Below, piece after piece: positions 5,441 through 6,445 of a stretch of 6,445 nt of DNA. Numbering within the stretch: the stretch's first letter is position 1; each line of letters opens with the position of its first letter. The notes beneath the pieces are model-generated. The model saw only the letters and a list, made by a program, of their open reading frames with translations. It had not been told where the DNA came from and did no database searches. Position numbers and translations under genes: made by a program. The DNA is from Eubacterium sp. Its GTDB lineage: Bacteria; Bacillota_A; Clostridia; Peptostreptococcales; Anaerovoracaceae. The stretch covers positions 1 through 6,445 of the forward strand of contig JAETSS010000079.1 of assembly GCA_021769545.1 (NCBI GenBank). Direction: 5' to 3'.

Positions 5441-6445
5441 TTATTTGCTTACTGCATCTAAGAAAGCCTTTTCGTTTAATTCATCTGCATATTCTGAATC
5501 CATTTCTTTGATTCCAGCAGGGAATTCATACTTAGCAAGTCTTTCTACGAATGGATCTGGATCGAAGTGTTCAGGACCCCAAGCACCAGCGTCATTCCAG
5601 ATGCCCTTAGCGATAAGTTCCATCATGATTACAGGACCTACTGCAGTCTGAGCAACTACTGAGTTAGTAGTGTACTTAGCGATACATTCCTGATTGTCAG
5701 CTATCTGATACAGATATACTGATCTGTATTTTCCGTCTTTCCATCCAGTTACCCAAGTACCAGCGCAGCCTTTACCTGTCATTGTCATTGTAGCATCAAC
5801 AGGGCTAGGGATTACCTTGCATACGAAGTCTCTAGGAGTGATTTCGCTGTCGCCAACCTTGATCTTAGTTCTCTTGTCGGAGAGACCATATTCAAACAGT
5901 ACCATTAATTTCTTTCTGAAATCTGCAGGTACACCATACTTGAATGTACATCTGTTACAATCGATTTCTCTAGGAACGAGAAGTACTTCTTCGTGCTCTA
6001 CGTTGATTACTTCTACATCGCCGATTCCGCCAGGGAAGTTGAAGATTTCAGGCTCTGAGAACTGTTCTGTACAGAACCAGTGTCCATCAGGATGCTCTTC
6101 GTTCTTTTCCCAGATTACAGGTGGCTGTAAGCATTCTTCGATAGTAGTCCATACTGAGAATCCGAAGTCTGAATCAGTATTTCCATAGTTATCTCCGTCT
6201 CTTACGTTAACTTCGTCGATCTTGTCGAATAAGTGCTTTGCAGCATACTTAGCAAATACGTCAGCCATACCAGGCTCAACACCTGAACCGCAGATAGCGA
6301 TCTTACCGGAAGCTTCCCATTCCTTCTGCTTAGCAAACTGATAGTCACCTAACTTGATGTTTGTTAATTCATAAGGCTTTTCAGGATGCTCAGTACCTAA
6401 TGTCATAGCACAGTCAAGGTAACCAATTCCGATTTCAAGACAAGT
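5441..6445 (-). CDS. Saccharopine dehydrogenase-family oxidoreductase, carboxynorspermidine dehydrogenase-like (5' end cut by right edge)
   Basis: The window holds the last 334 codons. The frame stays open through the right edge (the extra residues read T-C-L-E-I-G-I-G-Y-L-D-C-A before M-T-L-G), so the first ATG visible at 6406 is internal. The N-terminal Rossmann NAD(P)-binding part is outside. Visible family features are G-S-G-V-E-P-G-M-A-D-V-F, K-H-L-F-D-K-I-D-E-V, G-T-W-V-T-G-W-K-D-G-K-Y-R-S-V and the C-terminal F-D-P-D-P-F. From memory these resemble the carboxynorspermidine dehydrogenase branch (polyamine synthesis) more than lysine-forming saccharopine dehydrogenase, but no polyamine gene is visible nearby, so the reaction stays open. 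Full length is probably about 400-420 residues. Its GC is lower than its neighbours' (about 35-45% in lines I counted, against about 50% in metK), with frequent TAC, TTC, GGT and GTA codons, which may mean high expression or a different origin. It ends 19 bp from a strong terminator. Confidence 0.88.
   Translation of the reverse strand, partial: TCLEIGIGYLDCAMTLGTEHPEKPYELTNIKLGDYQFAKQKEWEASGKIAICGSGVEPGMADVFAKYAAKHLFDKIDEVNVRDGDNYGNTDSDFGFSVWTTIEECLQPPVIWEKNEEHPDGHWFCTEQFSEPEIFNFPGGIGDVEVINVEHEEVLLVPREIDCNRCTFKYGVPADFRKKLMVLFEYGLSDKRTKIKVGDSEITPRDFVCKVIPSPVDATMTMTGKGCAGTWVTGWKDGKYRSVYLYQIADNQECIAKYTTNSVVAQTAVGPVIMMELIAKGIWNDAGAWGPEHFDPDPFVERLAKYEFPAGIKEMDSEYADELNEKAFLDAVSK

Noticed and set aside
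5181..5651. Plus-strand open frame crossing the reductase end and the terminator
   Set aside because: It would read through the terminator hairpin and then antisense to the dehydrogenase; there is no family resemblance.
5817..6188. Plus-strand open frame opposite the saccharopine dehydrogenase-like gene
   Set aside because: Antisense shadow of a well-supported gene, with no ribosome binding site.

Overview
The window looks like ordinary chromosomal DNA from a low-to-mid GC Gram-positive anaerobe, most likely a clostridial Firmicute. The reasons are strong Shine-Dalgarno sites, consensus sigma-70/sigma-A type promoters, a SAM-I (S-box) riboswitch ahead of metK, a TTG start, and an aldo/keto reductase with ferredoxin-like iron-sulfur motifs. 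No mobile element, CRISPR array, rRNA or tRNA is visible. The genus cannot be named from this sequence alone.

Left part, minus strand (1-1562): a near-perfect promoter drives a leader holding a SAM-I riboswitch with its transcription terminator. This is followed by metK (S-adenosylmethionine synthetase), a 50-bp gap without a terminator, and the first 29 codons of an aspartate kinase that runs off the left edge. When SAM is plentiful the leader should terminate. When SAM is scarce, both the SAM-forming enzyme and the first enzyme of the aspartate-to-methionine/lysine/threonine pathway should be made.

Middle part (1563-4173): a divergent plus-strand gene encodes a protein of about 398 residues that I do not recognise. 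It most likely starts at a TTG codon at 1685, not further upstream. Its 3' end overlaps by 17 bp, tail to tail, with a minus-strand gene for a cytoplasmic serine hydrolase of the beta-lactamase/PBP-like fold. A 226-bp divergent region follows, carrying candidate promoters for both flanking genes and a palindrome.

Right part (4174-6445): a plus-strand aldo/keto reductase carries eight C-terminal cysteines in two CX2CX2C-type clusters. It faces a minus-strand saccharopine dehydrogenase-family gene, cut by the right edge, that resembles carboxynorspermidine dehydrogenases. One symmetric hairpin between them, with A and T tracts on its two sides, can terminate both. This last gene is visibly lower in GC than the rest.

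I see no convincing novel multi-gene system. The items most worth a second look are the SAM-controlled metK-aspartate kinase unit, the unrecognised TTG-start protein, and the identity of the saccharopine dehydrogenase-like enzyme.
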